Under the pieces are notes generated by a model that was not told the origin of the DNA, searched no databases, and saw only the letters and a list, made by a program, of their open reading frames with translations. 64,000 bases of DNA from VYFG01 sp965221795 (GTDB lineage: Bacteria > Pseudomonadota > Gammaproteobacteria > Arenicellales > Poriferihabitantaceae): assembly GCA_965221795.1 (NCBI GenBank), contig OZ244914.1, forward strand, positions 2,232,001 to 2,296,000, written 5' to 3'. This document shows, one piece after another, positions 17,543-27,462 of this stretch. The position numbers and the translations under genes are program-made. Each line of letters begins with the position of its first letter. Within the stretch, counting starts at the first letter, position 1.

Positions 17543-18753
17543 CTATACCGACCCTGCCGCATAAATGGTGAGTTTCAATTCCCCATCGATCATATCATAA
17601 ACCGGTTTTCTACCACTTAGGTTCTCACTTTCGCGGAAAATGATACCCACACCCTCACCTCGTCGCTCCAGAAAATATCTTCGCCTCACAGTCGGGCCAA
17701 TCCCGTCATTCAGCGATAACTCAGAAAGCAAACGGGACAGTAATTCGTTGCGTGTAAACTGGTTGTCAATCAGGCTTTCAACCGTAAGTGTGTTCGCAAG
17801 TGCTCCCGGAGAATGAATTTCAAGCCGATCAGCGAACATGAATAGGCGAATTTTGGAACCGTGTATAGAATAATCCCTGTGGACAACGGCATTTACCAGT
17901 GCCTCGAACACTGCTCTCATGCTGTATTGCGGTTTTTCTTCCCGACCAACCTCTTTTCTCGCTGAAAGCCGATTGTATTGGTTCGCAAAGTGATATGCAG
18001 AGATGATTTGTTCGTCCAACGGTCCGTGACAATCTTTTGCGTCAATCTGATAATTGGCATCCCTGTCTTTGCCTCTGTAGAAAACTGCCTGAATGTAGCT
18101 GTTGTGAAGATACTGATCAGGTGCAGGATTGCACATTAATATCCCGGCAACCGTTGCGTGGAGAGTATTGTTATAAGACACCAGCAACCGACGCTGACTG
18201 AGTGATGATTGTTTGTCATCGACAACAAACCGCATGAAGAGGTCCTTTTGCAGTGTATCCTGACTGGTATTTGGTACCGCTTGCTCATCGAAAGATATAA
18301 TGCGCACTTGTGAACGACTTTGACCTACTCGTAGCAGATGTTCAATGCTCATTTCCCTTTTGCTGTCTCCATGTCGGTAGAAATAGCCATTACTGCTTTT
18401 ATGAAGCCAAAGACTCCTTTCAACCTGCACATAAACCAAATATCTTTCATCCCCCGATTCATCTGTTACTAGAACATCGCCGACATAAAAATCCACAAGA
18501 GGAGGGTCTACTGAATCGTGGCAGATTTCACTAATATAACCGACTAGTGTGCCGATATTTGAAGGGGCAATGCCGATCATTTGACGGGTATTATCCGCAA
18601 TACCAAAAATTACTGTACCGCCGGATTGATTAGCAAAGGCCGCTAGTTCGTCCGAAAGGGGCTATCACGGTGTGGGTCCACGACTCGATTGCTGTTTATG
18701 CGGGCCTCCTTGAATTCAACTCCCGAATTTTCACTGGTGTGAACCATTTCCAT
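17543..18753 (-). pseudogene. AlbA_2-type ATP-binding protein, frameshifted
   Basis: Protein of the COG2865 type: an N-terminal AlbA_2 domain (GVEFKEARINSNRVVD, then DELAAFANQSGGTVIFGIAD), a central region, and a C-terminal GHKL-like ATP-binding part (AVFEALVNAVVHRDYS, RLFMFADRLEIHSPG). The start is ATG 18753 (MEMVHTSENSG), 23 bp after the stop of the upstream TrlF-like gene, so the two formed an operon. A one-base frameshift near 18660 separates the first ~30 residues from the rest (continuous ORF 17543-18580). The C-terminal 345 residues are otherwise clean, so decay is recent or a sequencing error is possible. Confidence 0.75.
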
Positions 18754-20499
18754 AATCTGTAATGCAGTGAGCACAATTAACTCTCCAGATGAATACGCTT
18801 GTAGCGCTGTTCGAATGCTTTACTTCCACCTTCCATAGTATCGCAAATGCGCTTCCTAATCTCTGCGGACTGAAGGCTCTCTGACTTTACATGTGATTGT
18901 CCGGCGACCGCCTCCAGGCAGTGCACCATTTCGGAATCGCCGTTCACAACAATGTTGGCGTTGTGGGTAGCCACAATGATCTGGCGTTTGATTTTTGTGG
19001 ATTTGATCGTCTGCACAATCAAGCTATAAATAAGGCTGTTATCCAGATCGTCTTCTGGTTGATCAAGCAGCAGGGGTTCGTTTCCATAAGCAAGAATAAA
19101 TGCCAGTAGTGCTGCGGATTTTTGTCCCGGAGAACCCTGACGTAAATTTTTTCTATCAGACCCGTAGGTAATATGTAGCGCATCTTCGGGGAACCATAAC
19201 CGGACCTCAATCATTGACTCGTCTGGCAGGTTCTTCAAGTGTGCCTTGAAGCGCTCGTCTTGGGCAGCCGACTTGTCTAGTCGAATATCTAATATTCGTT
19301 TCTTTACCTCTCTCCATCCATCTTTACTCTGGTCAAAAATAGCTTTCAGTTCATCAATATCCCTTTGAAAGCGGTCTCCTGACTGAGCTAGTACTTTCCA
19401 ATACACCCTTTAGAAAGCGTCTTCGGCGATCAGTGAATTCGGTCCGATAGCGTTCAGCCTCAGCAGCGTTCTTATGATATTGTTCTGATAACCCATTATG
19501 ATGTTGTCTATAAACCTTTATTCGTTGAAGCTCTTCTTCTACCCATGAATGTTTCTGTAGCAATTCAGGGTAAACTTTCGGGTCAATTCCTTCTTGCTCC
19601 AACCGAACACACAACTGTTGATAATGTTCCAGGTCCTGATTCAACGCTTTCATCCATTCACTCTTCTCTTTCTCAGCCCTCCAGTGTTGTAAGCTTTCAT
19701 CTTGCCTATCGATGATATTCAGAATTTGGTTGATATTTTTCTGCCAATGATCCTGTTTATCTTGTAGCACAGTCAGTATTTCAGGGTGCTGATCAAAAAG
19801 ACTTACATTAATCGCTGATATGTCGACTCCTTCAAATTCCCTGCGCAATCCTTCCATTAACTCCTGCCAGTGCTGTTCTACATATTCAACTTCGCGTAAT
19901 TGCTGCTGCCGCAACCGGTATTTTCGCAACAAATTTTGATGGCCCGCCTGCTCTACCTGTTTTATCTGCCGGGCGAGATCATTTAACTGTCCTTTGAGTT
20001 GATTTTCTTCGGAGATCTTCTGACTTAGTTCTGCTTTCTGCTGGTAGATTTGCTTACAACTGTTGCTACAATCTCGGAATGCGTTGACATATTGCTTATG
20101 TCCGACTTCAGGTACCCTGTCAATAATTCCCAGTAATCCTTGCGGATTACTTGCCAGCTCGAAAATCTGTTTCTGGCTATAGATGGCAACCGGAAACAAA
20201 GAGACGATTTCACCTTCTTTCTGATACCACTTTCCAGCTTCCTCATCCAGTTCTTCCAAAGAAGGGGTATCTGAATTCTCAGACCAATTGAGGCGATAGC
20301 GTGTATCTCCCTTGCGATAGTAAAGACACAGATAACTGTCTTTCGTCAATAACCCGTCTTTATCCGTATTGAAATAATGTTGGTAGTCCTTTTCCAGTCG
20401 ATCAGGTAGTTGCCGTTCCTGTCGCAAGGCTAAGCGCATAAATTCGAGCAATGTTGATTTTCCTGTGCCACGGCTACCAATTATGGTCCCCACTTCCAC

Positions 20500-20763
20500 T
20501 CCGAAGTGCAACAGCGCCGCGATCCCGGAATGAGGGCGTAGCCCGAAGGGAGGGATCGCGGCGGCGACCCAAAAATCCGCGCTGCGAACGCTGCTTTTCG
20601 GCCTCGGATGGCAGCCATCTCGACGGCCGGCGATCCTGACAGAAGTTATCGGCCAAAGCAAGGGCGAAACCGGCACCATGAGGCCGAGCGAGGCCGCTCC
20701 GGTGGGTCACCGGAGTGCCGGGAGGGCGATCGGGGGACCGCCGGCCGCGTCAGGGGGGAGCTA
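20500..20763 (-). other. conserved structured non-coding tail of the IS30 element
   Basis: About 260 bp lie between the transposase stop and the terminal repeat. They contain a perfect stem CTCCGGTG/CACCGGAG with a 3-base loop, and a longer stem with arms CGCGATCCC and GGGATCGCG enclosing GGGC-TAC-GCCC. The same tail recurs in the copies at 49144-49415 and 55734-55990. In the last copy the first stem changes to CGCCGGAG, which would keep pairing as G-U on one strand. Confidence 0.6.
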
Positions 20764-21718
20764 ACCCACGGGCAAAGACCTCCGCCGGGGTGCGGTATCC
20801 CAGGACCTTCCGAGGCCGACGGTGGAGCCGGTCCTCCACCGCCCGCACCTGCGCGGCAGTCACCTGGCGGAAGTCGGTCCCTTTCGGGAAGTACTGGCGC
20901 ACCAGGCCGTTGGTGTGCTCGTTCCGGCCCCGTTCCCAGGAATGGTAGGGGGTAGCGAAGTAAAAGCCCGCATCGAGCTTCTGTGCGATCTCCCGATGCC
21001 TCGCGAACTCCTTGCCGTGGTCCGCCGTGCCGGTGTGGACCCGGTCCCGGACCGGCCCCAGACGCCGGATGAGCGCCGCGGTCACCGCCGCCGCGGTCTT
21101 GCCCTCCACCCACTCCAGGAAGGGAAACTTCGAGCCCCGATCCACGGCCGATACCAGTGCCCCCCGGTGTTTCGCGCCCATGATCGTGTCCAGCTCCCAA
21201 TCGCCGACCCGGCTCTTCTCGGCCACCACCGAAGGCCGCTCCGCAAGGTCCACCCGATCAGGAATGTGGCCGCGTCCGGCATGCCGGCCGCCACGCCCGT
21301 TCGGCTTCTTGCCCCGACGCCGCAGGCACCGGTACCGCGTCCCTCCCGCCTGTCGGTCAGCCCGCACATACTGGTAGCTCCACTCTTTCCCCGCCATCAC
21401 CTCGCCCTGCTGCCGGTGCCAGCCGGCGATCTGTTCCGGGCTCCAGCCTTCCTGCAGCCGGTCCTCGACCACCGCCCAGCGCTCGGGCGTCCTCTTCCGG
21501 GGCACCGCCGACGCTTCCTGGCGACGGGCCGTGGCCTGGCCATCAGCTTGCTGGTGACGGTCGCCGCGTTGCCCACGGTGGCGCGAGGCCTCGCGCGAGA
21601 TCGTCGCGGGGTCCCGTCCGAGATCGCGGGCAATCTCCCGGTTCGACAACCCCCGATGCAAAAGCGCGTGAATCTGGCATCGTTCGGCATCGGTCAGGGG
21701 GTGGTAGCCTACGGGCAT
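20750..21718 (-). CDS. IS30-family transposase
   Basis: 322 residues. N-terminal helix-turn-helix (LTDAERCQIHALLHRGLSNR, REIARDLGRDPATISREASR), then the DDE catalytic core: Asp in GDWELDTIMG, Asp in TADHGKEFA, Glu in GRNEHTNGLVRQYFPKG. It ends with the usual HRRPRKVLGYRTPAEVF. The start MPVGYHPLT follows a GGAGGATTGTC leader. Intact and likely active, perhaps the source of the damaged copies at 48158 and 54664. Confidence 0.93.
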   Translation of the reverse strand: MPVGYHPLTDAERCQIHALLHRGLSNREIARDLGRDPATISREASRHRGQRGDRHQQADGQATARRQEASAVPRKRTPERWAVVEDRLQEGWSPEQIAGWHRQQGEVMAGKEWSYQYVRADRQAGGTRYRCLRRRGKKPNGRGGRHAGRGHIPDRVDLAERPSVVAEKSRVGDWELDTIMGAKHRGALVSAVDRGSKFPFLEWVEGKTAAAVTAALIRRLGPVRDRVHTGTADHGKEFARHREIAQKLDAGFYFATPYHSWERGRNEHTNGLVRQYFPKGTDFRQVTAAQVRAVEDRLHRRPRKVLGYRTPAEVFARGLAPP

Positions 21719-22753
21719 GACAATCCTCCGTTGGTGAGAAACAGAGATGGTTGACCATCATCTGGCCCACCGCAAGCGGCTTGTCAGCTCACCAGCCAGC
21801 AGCTTGGGGGGTGTTGCACTTCACACTGGAACGGGGGGGTGTTTAGAAACGGGCTGAAATGACAAATCAGAGCATTTGGACGCCCAAGATATCTGGCATG
21901 CTCAATGTGAAAACTTTCAATTACGTATTCCGCATGCTGATTTGGTGCTGAGTTCATGTCTCGATTGACCGAGGCGCTTCCGTCAATCAACGCAAGGCGA
22001 AGCCCTTCAATAGAAGGTGTTCCCATCTTGATCCAGGTAAATACATCTGCATTTGATCTAGCACAGCCATGAAAATCAGAACCGAGGATCTCAGTCCAGG
22101 CAGTGTTCATTGAGTAATAAAGCTCTGGCTTGGAATAGTCCTTATCACACAATTCCATCGCGTGGATGTTTGGATTGCTTAATATTCCTTTAAGTGAAAC
22201 CCCCTGCATGGACTCGAACAGCCCTTTTCTCTTATCTACATGGGCGGGTATAGCAATGCCGCCATATTCTGCGATCAGATCAATTACTTCAATGAGTGAC
22301 TTTTCTGTCTCATTATCACATGATCCTTTCGTTCCCCTTTAGCCGACCGCTCCCAAGAAAGAGTCGATGTCGGTTGTGTTTTTTGATGGGTCAAATATTG
22401 CAAGCATATGCACACCGCCCTGGACTGAAATTTCCACTCCTGGAAATAAGTACACCACTCGATACCATGGTTTCTGATTAAGCGTATCCAGTGTTTGTTT
22501 GAGCAAATCAATCCACTCTCCGCTGTTATGATCGGTGATTGCTACACAATCAATATCGCTTTCCATGAATCCGCGCAACCAAGATTCAGGAGTTTTTTGC
22601 TGATCTATAAAATCTGTTGATGCAGGTGTATGTGTGTGAAAATCAAACTTCCACCATCTCGCACCGGAAAATTGCCATTCACTCATAACCTCACCTTACT
22701 GACCACAAAATACGATCCTCAAAATCACCACTGCCATTGTTTAAAAATCCTCT

Positions 22754-23030
22754 ATCTACTCAATGGTTGCCGAAATTCTGGCGTAGATCCCTCCGCAAGT
22801 GCGTATCTTTCACTATAATCAATTTTGTCCATTATTAGCGCCCCATATCGACCATGGGCAAGCCAGTTGTGAAATAGGAACACTTCTGGTCATGCAGCTA
22901 TGACATTGGCACCCTGTAGGTGTTCACCTTCCCGAACACTATCTCTGACCACGTAACTCGAAGTCCATTCTAAAAGGGCTTATACATAGGTTGACATGCC
23001 AGATTTTCACGTCAATAAATAGCTGCGATG
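22754..23030. other. promoter-side intergenic DNA upstream of the TrlF locus
   Basis: AT-rich, no supported ORF. It presumably holds the promoter of the minus-strand TrlF operon. The right edge borders a transposase relic. Confidence 0.4.
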
Positions 23031-23035
23031 AAAGC

Positions 23036-23645
23036 TCAGGCGGGAATTCCGTTGATCTGCCAACCCATACTAACCCATATGGCCTTCCTTGTGGGGCTGC
23101 AGACCAATAAAGCAATTCTCGCCAAGGACATCTCCCCCCTGGATTCGGCGGGATTTCCCGGTGCGAACGGATGGATCGGGAGTGTGCGCAGAAGGCTGCC
23201 CCTCAGGCGGGTTGCCGGACCGGTGGCTGGCCACATGCTGTTTTGAAGAATCGCCCTTTCGCACGTTCGGTCACGGCTGCCGGGCCAAGAGGTGTCGAAG
23301 GGTTCCAGATCGGGCTTGCGGGCCCCGAACGCGATGGCTCTGTACCGGTTCTCCCAGCCAGGGACGTGGAAACTCAAGAACCGCTCGCGCAACCGTCTCC
23401 ACCGGCGTTTCGAGCCGCCCGCCTTCGCCCGGAAACGCGAACTGCGCCTCTGGGCCCCGGTCGATGAGAAATGCCAGCATCGTCAGGGGCGAATCCGTCG
23501 ACAGAGGCCGCTGGCTGTGGCCGAAGTGGAGTGTAAAGCTATCGCCTTGGTTCTTTCGGTAGAAAGTCTGTGAACCCGTTTTCCCAGCCACTTCACCCCC
23601 CGAGTTTACTAGCCCGGCAGGCTTGGCGGGAATTGCTGAGCCCAA
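23036..23645 (-). mobile_element. transposase C-terminal relic, family uncertain
   Basis: On the minus strand, fragments such as FTLHFGHSQRPLSTDSPLT with MLAFLIDRGPEAQ (near 23480) and, in another frame, RYRAIAFGARKPDLEPFD (near 23330) look like the C-terminal end of a DDE transposase in which a TMLAFLIDQ box is common. It is frameshifted and truncated. I cannot name the IS family with certainty. Confidence 0.4.
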
Positions 23646-23795
23646 GATTTAAGCCTTCTCAACCTATCAGCCTCTTTCGGATTCTCATGTGACCCGCAGA
23701 TTCCGCGCACTCGAGAGAGGATCATTCAAAAATTGATTTTTTCTCAGGTCTCCCTTAGGATGCTGATACTTTTTCAAGCGCTAACGAGAAACAGG

Positions 23796-24884
23796 ATGCT
23801 TAATTCACTTGAAATTCACGGATACCGTGGCTTCCCGTCCTATCGCTTGTCTGACTTGACAAGAGTTAATCTCGTCGTCGGCAAGAATAACTGCGGGAAG
23901 ACTTCGATTCTGGAAGCCATAGAGGTACTTGTATCGGGTGGAAGTCCATCGGTGATCTATCGACTGGGAAGAGAACGACGCAAAGTTAACCACCCTATCG
24001 AAGTACGCAGATACAGCGGCGGTTGGGCAATGGACTTCTCACATGTATTTCATGGGCACTCATTTTTTTTGGGCTCATCCTTAGTTTTCAATTCCAATGA
24101 CGGTGAGCGCTATGTGGAGATTAAAGTCGAGGAGTTGAATGATATCGACGAAGATTTTCCTTGGTCACAATTTGCTCAAGAAGAAGATAATGCGCTCGCA
24201 TTTGCGTTTGAATTAAGGATTCATTCAAGCACATTGAGTGAATTGGTTCGACTACCCATGATGGAAGATGGAACCGTAATTTTCAACCCTCGTTCTGCCG
24301 CGATGCGTGATCGATACCAGAAGTCACCAGCTCGGTTTCTATCGGTTGACTCTTCTGACCCCGCTACTATGGGGGAGCCGTGGAATTCAGTTCTTGAGGA
24401 TAGCCTTGAAGGGGAAATTATTGATGACATGAAAACCTTGGTTCCCTCACTCAACTCGATTCATTTTCTAACCGGGAGCCAGTTTGGGAAGGGCATTTTG
24501 CTGGATTTGAATGACGGTACTGGACGAGTGCCAATTTCGACTTTCGGGGATGGATTGCGACGGCTTCTTGCCCTAAGGCTTTCATTCGTGGGGGCAGGAA
24601 ATGGATTCCTTTTGGTCGATGAGATCGACACCGGTCTCCACTGGACAGTGATGGAGGACATGTGGCGGTTTGTTGTGGAGGTCGCATGCAGGAATAGTGT
24701 ACAAATTTTTGCAACGACACACAGTTATGACTGTATACGTGGCTTGGGTTCATTGATCCAATCACGAGCAGACCTGGCAGATCAAGTGTGCATCCAAAAA
24801 GTGGATCCATTGCTGGATCAGGCAGTGTGTTTTCGAGATGAGCAGATTAAAGTAGCCATTGAGCAAGAAATAGAGGTTCGATGA
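23796..24884 (+). CDS. OLD/RecF-like AAA ATPase of a two-gene defence-type system
   Basis: 362 residues from ATG 23796 (MLNSLEIHGYRGF); upstream in-frame codons to 23733 lack family character. Walker A GKNNCGKTS at residues 29-37, an ABC-like signature region (ISTFGDGLRRLLAL, near 247) and Walker B FLLVDEIDTGLH near 271, followed by IFATTHSYDCIRG with the switch His. This is the AAA15/AAA21 type used by many anti-phage systems. It overlaps the next gene by 4 bp. The gene is AT-richer than housekeeping neighbours and sits between IS relics. Appears intact. Confidence 0.85.
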   Translation: MLNSLEIHGYRGFPSYRLSDLTRVNLVVGKNNCGKTSILEAIEVLVSGGSPSVIYRLGRERRKVNHPIEVRRYSGGWAMDFSHVFHGHSFFLGSSLVFNSNDGERYVEIKVEELNDIDEDFPWSQFAQEEDNALAFAFELRIHSSTLSELVRLPMMEDGTVIFNPRSAAMRDRYQKSPARFLSVDSSDPATMGEPWNSVLEDSLEGEIIDDMKTLVPSLNSIHFLTGSQFGKGILLDLNDGTGRVPISTFGDGLRRLLALRLSFVGAGNGFLLVDEIDTGLHWTVMEDMWRFVVEVACRNSVQIFATTHSYDCIRGLGSLIQSRADLADQVCIQKVDPLLDQAVCFRDEQIKVAIEQEIEVR

Positions 24885-25552
24885 TGCCTGCCTTGGAACG
24901 ATCAAATTTGCACGTTGAAGGTATAGACGATGTCTATACGATCAAACATCTTTTGTTAAGGCATGGTATAGACTGCCCAGTCGACGACAAAAGACCTGAT
25001 GGGGAATTTTCGGACAGGGTTCCCATCATCAAGGCGGCTGGAGATCGGTTGAAAGTTCTCGAAGCAATGTCTACCGCCCCATTGGCAAGTATCAATAAAT
25101 CCGTGGGTTTTGTGCTTGATGCTGACGACAAGCCGGCAAGCAGATGGAACGCGGTTCGCGACAAGTTTCGTAAGTTTCAACTGAATCTGCCAGAGAAAAT
25201 TCCAGAAGACGGATTTATTGACGAAATTACCGAACTAAGGGCGCGCGTTGGCGTATGGCTTATGCCAAACAATCAACGAAGTGGAGCACTCGAAGACTTT
25301 TTACAAGACCTTGTCGATAAAGAGGACAATTTGATCCCGCTTGCCATCCGATCAACCGAAAAGGCCAAAACAAAGGGTGCCGGTTTTGCAGATAAAAACA
25401 GAAAAAAGGCGGTTCTCCACGCATGGCTGGCTTGGCAGAAAGAGCCCGGGCAACCATACGGGATAGCGATCAAAGCCAAGTATTTTCGGGATGATAGCCA
25501 TGCCGCCATAGCTTTCATTGAATGGTACAAGAAACTGTTTGACGTCGGATGA
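24881..25552 (+). CDS. DUF3226 (TOPRIM-like) effector partner
   Basis: 223 residues. N-terminal HVEGIDD (Glu13) and FVLDADD (Asp80, Asp82, Asp83) have the Glu...Asp-x-Asp pattern of TOPRIM-fold nucleases. WLMPNNQRSGALEDFLQDLV (about 127-146) is characteristic of DUF3226, and a C-terminal WYKKLFDVG closes the domain. The start overlaps the ATPase stop, giving tight coupling. An ATPase followed by a small TOPRIM protein is also the build of PARIS (AriA with DUF4435-type AriB) and AbiL systems; this pair uses a different TOPRIM family (inference from domain build). Confidence 0.82.
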   Translation: MMPALERSNLHVEGIDDVYTIKHLLLRHGIDCPVDDKRPDGEFSDRVPIIKAAGDRLKVLEAMSTAPLASINKSVGFVLDADDKPASRWNAVRDKFRKFQLNLPEKIPEDGFIDEITELRARVGVWLMPNNQRSGALEDFLQDLVDKEDNLIPLAIRSTEKAKTKGAGFADKNRKKAVLHAWLAWQKEPGQPYGIAIKAKYFRDDSHAAIAFIEWYKKLFDVG

Positions 25553-25586
25553 CGCAGCCAATAGTAGATCCCTCAAGAATGCCCCC

Positions 25587-26320
25587 GGGCTTTGTTAACA
25601 TGAATTGATCGAGGCATGGTATATCTGACTTTCGTCTTTTTCAGCGACCACCGCATGGAGGAACCTACCCAGAGAACTCACCCCCGTACCCTACGAACGC
25701 ATTGCGCCACTGCTGCCAAGACCGCGCGGTCATGTCCGCCTGCCGGAGCGATTCGGTAACTGGCACACCGTCTCCCTGCGGCGGAACCGGTGGTCGAAGA
25801 GCGGGGTTCGGGACCGCGGGTTCGAGCCTCTTCAACGGGCACAGAGGATTCGGGCCCGGATCAAAGTCCATCCCGACGGTACCCGTGCGCGAAAAAACGG
25901 GGTCCAGTGCATCGGCCAATCCCGGGGCGGCGGAAACCCCTCACTTCCCCTGGTGGCCACGGAGGCCCGAACCCCCGTCGCCTTCCGACTCTCCCCCGGT
26001 CATGCGCACGACGTCCCAGAGGGGCGGAAACTCTGGGCACAGATAGCAACCCCATCGAATCCTCTGGACCTGCTCATGGATCGTGCCTATGAAGACGAGG
26101 AAACCCGAAGCCGGGCGGCCCGTCTCAGGCTACAGTTCGTGGTACCGCTCAAGCGCAACCGTATTACTCCCTGGGAATAGGATCGGGAATGGTACCGACG
26201 ACGCAACGAGATCGAGCGCCTGTTCCGGTGGCTCAAGGACTTTCGTCGGGTGTTCTCGTACTTTGACCAGCTGGATGTCATATTCCTTGGGTTCAAGGCT
26301 TGCCTTGACCCGAATGGCGA
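25587..26320 (+). mobile_element. IS5-family (IS427-like) relic, near full length but degenerate
   Basis: Begins with a GGGCTTTGTTAAC end 35 bp after the DUF3226 gene. It follows the same path as the 850-bp copies: a TPVPYERIAPLLP segment, a deletion, WSKSGVRDRGFEPLQRAQRI, a KVHPDGTRARKNGVQ-like A-rich site near 25890, ATEARTPVAFRLSPGHAHD and the final RLFRWLKDFRRVFSYFDQLDV. Frameshifts and in-frame stops disrupt it and the right end is not recognisable. Confidence 0.75.
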
Positions 26321-26465
26321 AAGTCCGGATTACTTTAAACGCCGTACGGCACCAAAACCCCTGGAATGACAAGGAGCTGTAAGGATTTCTCCAGGGAAGG
26401 GGCTCCGGATCAGGCTTTGGGGGGTGGGCCATGAGGGCCTCTATCGGGTAGAGACCAAGCACGCC

Positions 26466-26684
26466 TCAGCGTTCGCGGAAGGTGATCCGGCCTTTGGAGA
26501 GATCATAAGGGGTGAGTTGGACGGTCACCGTGTCGCCGCGCAGGATGCGGATATAGTGCTTGCGCATTTTGCCGGAGATATGGGCAATGATCTCATGCCC
26601 ATTCTCCAGTTTGACCCGGAATTGGGTGTTGGGGAGGGATTCGATCACGGTGCCCTCCATTTCGATGCTTTCTTCTTTCGCCAC
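26466..26684 (-). CDS. infA: translation initiation factor IF-1
   Basis: S1-like OB-fold protein that binds the ribosomal A site during initiation. 72 residues from a GTG start at 26684, giving the canonical AKEESIEMEGTVIESLPN beginning. The rest (GHEIIAHISGKMRKHYIRIL, VQLTPYDLSKGRI) is highly conserved. The frame stays open upstream to a TTG at 26741, but that would add a non-homologous leader. The GTG start and weak ribosome site are worth noting for an essential gene. It stands alone between an IS5 relic and a GT39 pseudogene. Confidence 0.95.
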   Translation of the reverse strand: MAKEESIEMEGTVIESLPNTQFRVKLENGHEIIAHISGKMRKHYIRILRGDTVTVQLTPYDLSKGRITFRER

Positions 26685-27041
26685 AGGTGTACCCGGAATT
26701 TTGAGGGTGGGGAGTGTAATGAAGATTGGGTCAGGTTTCAAATCCGATTTTGAATGGGCTTGCTCATTCCGGAAGACTGGTTACTGGCCCCTTTGCTTTT
26801 CAGGATCTGAAACAGATAGACGGTGTTTTGGATGTCCGGCAGTTTATAATCCAAATTGACCCATTAAATGATCCGGTTGGCTTTGTCTACTCCGCATGTC
26901 TGCACAATACTCTTCGAGCTTTATCCATCCGAGATCTGTCCGGGATTCGATCCAAAAAACCGCTTCATGAAATGATGTCGACCCCTTGAAGAATGCCCGC
27001 TGAATGGAGCGATTCATTCGGGGTCTGTCTGTTTGGGGGGG

Positions 27042-27400
27042 GGGTATTTTCTGTGCCATATCGGGTTGCGGCTACTTGCTGGTGGAGCACTTGGGTTGGA
27101 TGAAGCCGAAATCCTGCTGGATGCCCGATACCTCGCATGGGGTTATGGCCCACAGTTCCCTTTATATGCCTGGCTCCAGTGAGCGGTGTTCCAGGTAGCG
27201 GATCCTTCCATTTTGGGACTCTCCCTGTTGAAAAATGCCCTGCTGTTTACCACCGCGGCCGCTGGGAAGCCCAGCGTGCCCTGACCCATACGTCCTGGTG
27301 AACTTGAGTTCCATACTGACTCTTGCGGTTTTATGGGCATATGATTCGCACGCGGTCTCGTTGGGGCTTTGTGTTGCTGGGATTGGTTCTGGCCATCGGC
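27042..27400 (+). pseudogene. glycosyltransferase family 39 (ArnT/PMT-like) remnant
   Basis: The plus-strand frame from 27042 encodes GYFLCHIGLRLL and later LDEAEILLDARYLAWGYGPQ with FPLYAWLQ. After an in-frame TGA at 27180-27182 it continues AVFQVADPSILGLSLLKNAL to about 27284. A frameshifted continuation (VLVNLSSILTLAVLWAY) follows. The DEAE box and GYGPQPPLY-type motif are hallmarks of GT39 membrane glycosyltransferases. Only the first 120 or so residues of a ~500-residue protein remain. Confidence 0.7.
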
Positions 27401-27462
27401 GCACCTGTTACAATTGTTGGCAGAAACTTGAAAAACCGGTCGGCAATCGTTAGGATAGGAGC

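Larger units (their letters stand above)
20488..21837 (-). mobile_element. IS30-family insertion sequence, complete copy A
   Basis: 1350 bp. The 25-bp terminal repeats at 20488-20512 and 21813-21837 match at most positions, both ending in a GAAGTGCAAC block on the inner side. Direct repeats GGT at 20485-20487 and 21838-21840 flank it, the short target duplication expected of IS30 elements. Removing the element and one GGT restores the TrlF frame exactly (CHFSPFLN to TIIGSRGTGKS). It carries an intact transposase and a conserved ~260-bp non-coding tail. It is the only clearly complete IS30 in the window. Confidence 0.9.
18777..22686 (-). pseudogene. TrlF-type PHP-domain/ABC-like ATPase, broken and split by IS30
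   Basis: The minus-strand pieces assemble into one protein. An N-terminal PHP phosphoesterase-like domain (WWKFDFHTHTPAS, DCVAITDHNSGEW, GVEISVQGGVHML) starts at ATG 22686. It continues through GGIAIPAHVDKRKG and LGSDFHGC to CHFSPFLN, then after the insertion come Walker A IIGSRGTGKST, a long coiled coil (about 19450-20100), and the C-terminal signature GSPGQKSAALLAFIL with Walker B PLLLDQPEDDLDN and THNANIV. This layout matches what I know as the TrlF family. Lesions: in-frame TAA at 22339-22341, IS30 at 20488-21837, and a one-base frameshift near 19390. The function of the family is not settled; its PHP+SMC-like build and its setting suggest defence. Confidence 0.8.

Noticed and set aside
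20822..21754. 310-codon plus-strand ORF over the IS30 transposase
   Set aside because: Antisense shadow of the DDE transposase; no independent motif.
26466..26741. Longer IF-1 with a 19-residue N-terminal extension
   Set aside because: It would start at TTG and the extension has no homology; the GTG at 26684 gives the canonical IF-1 N-terminus.
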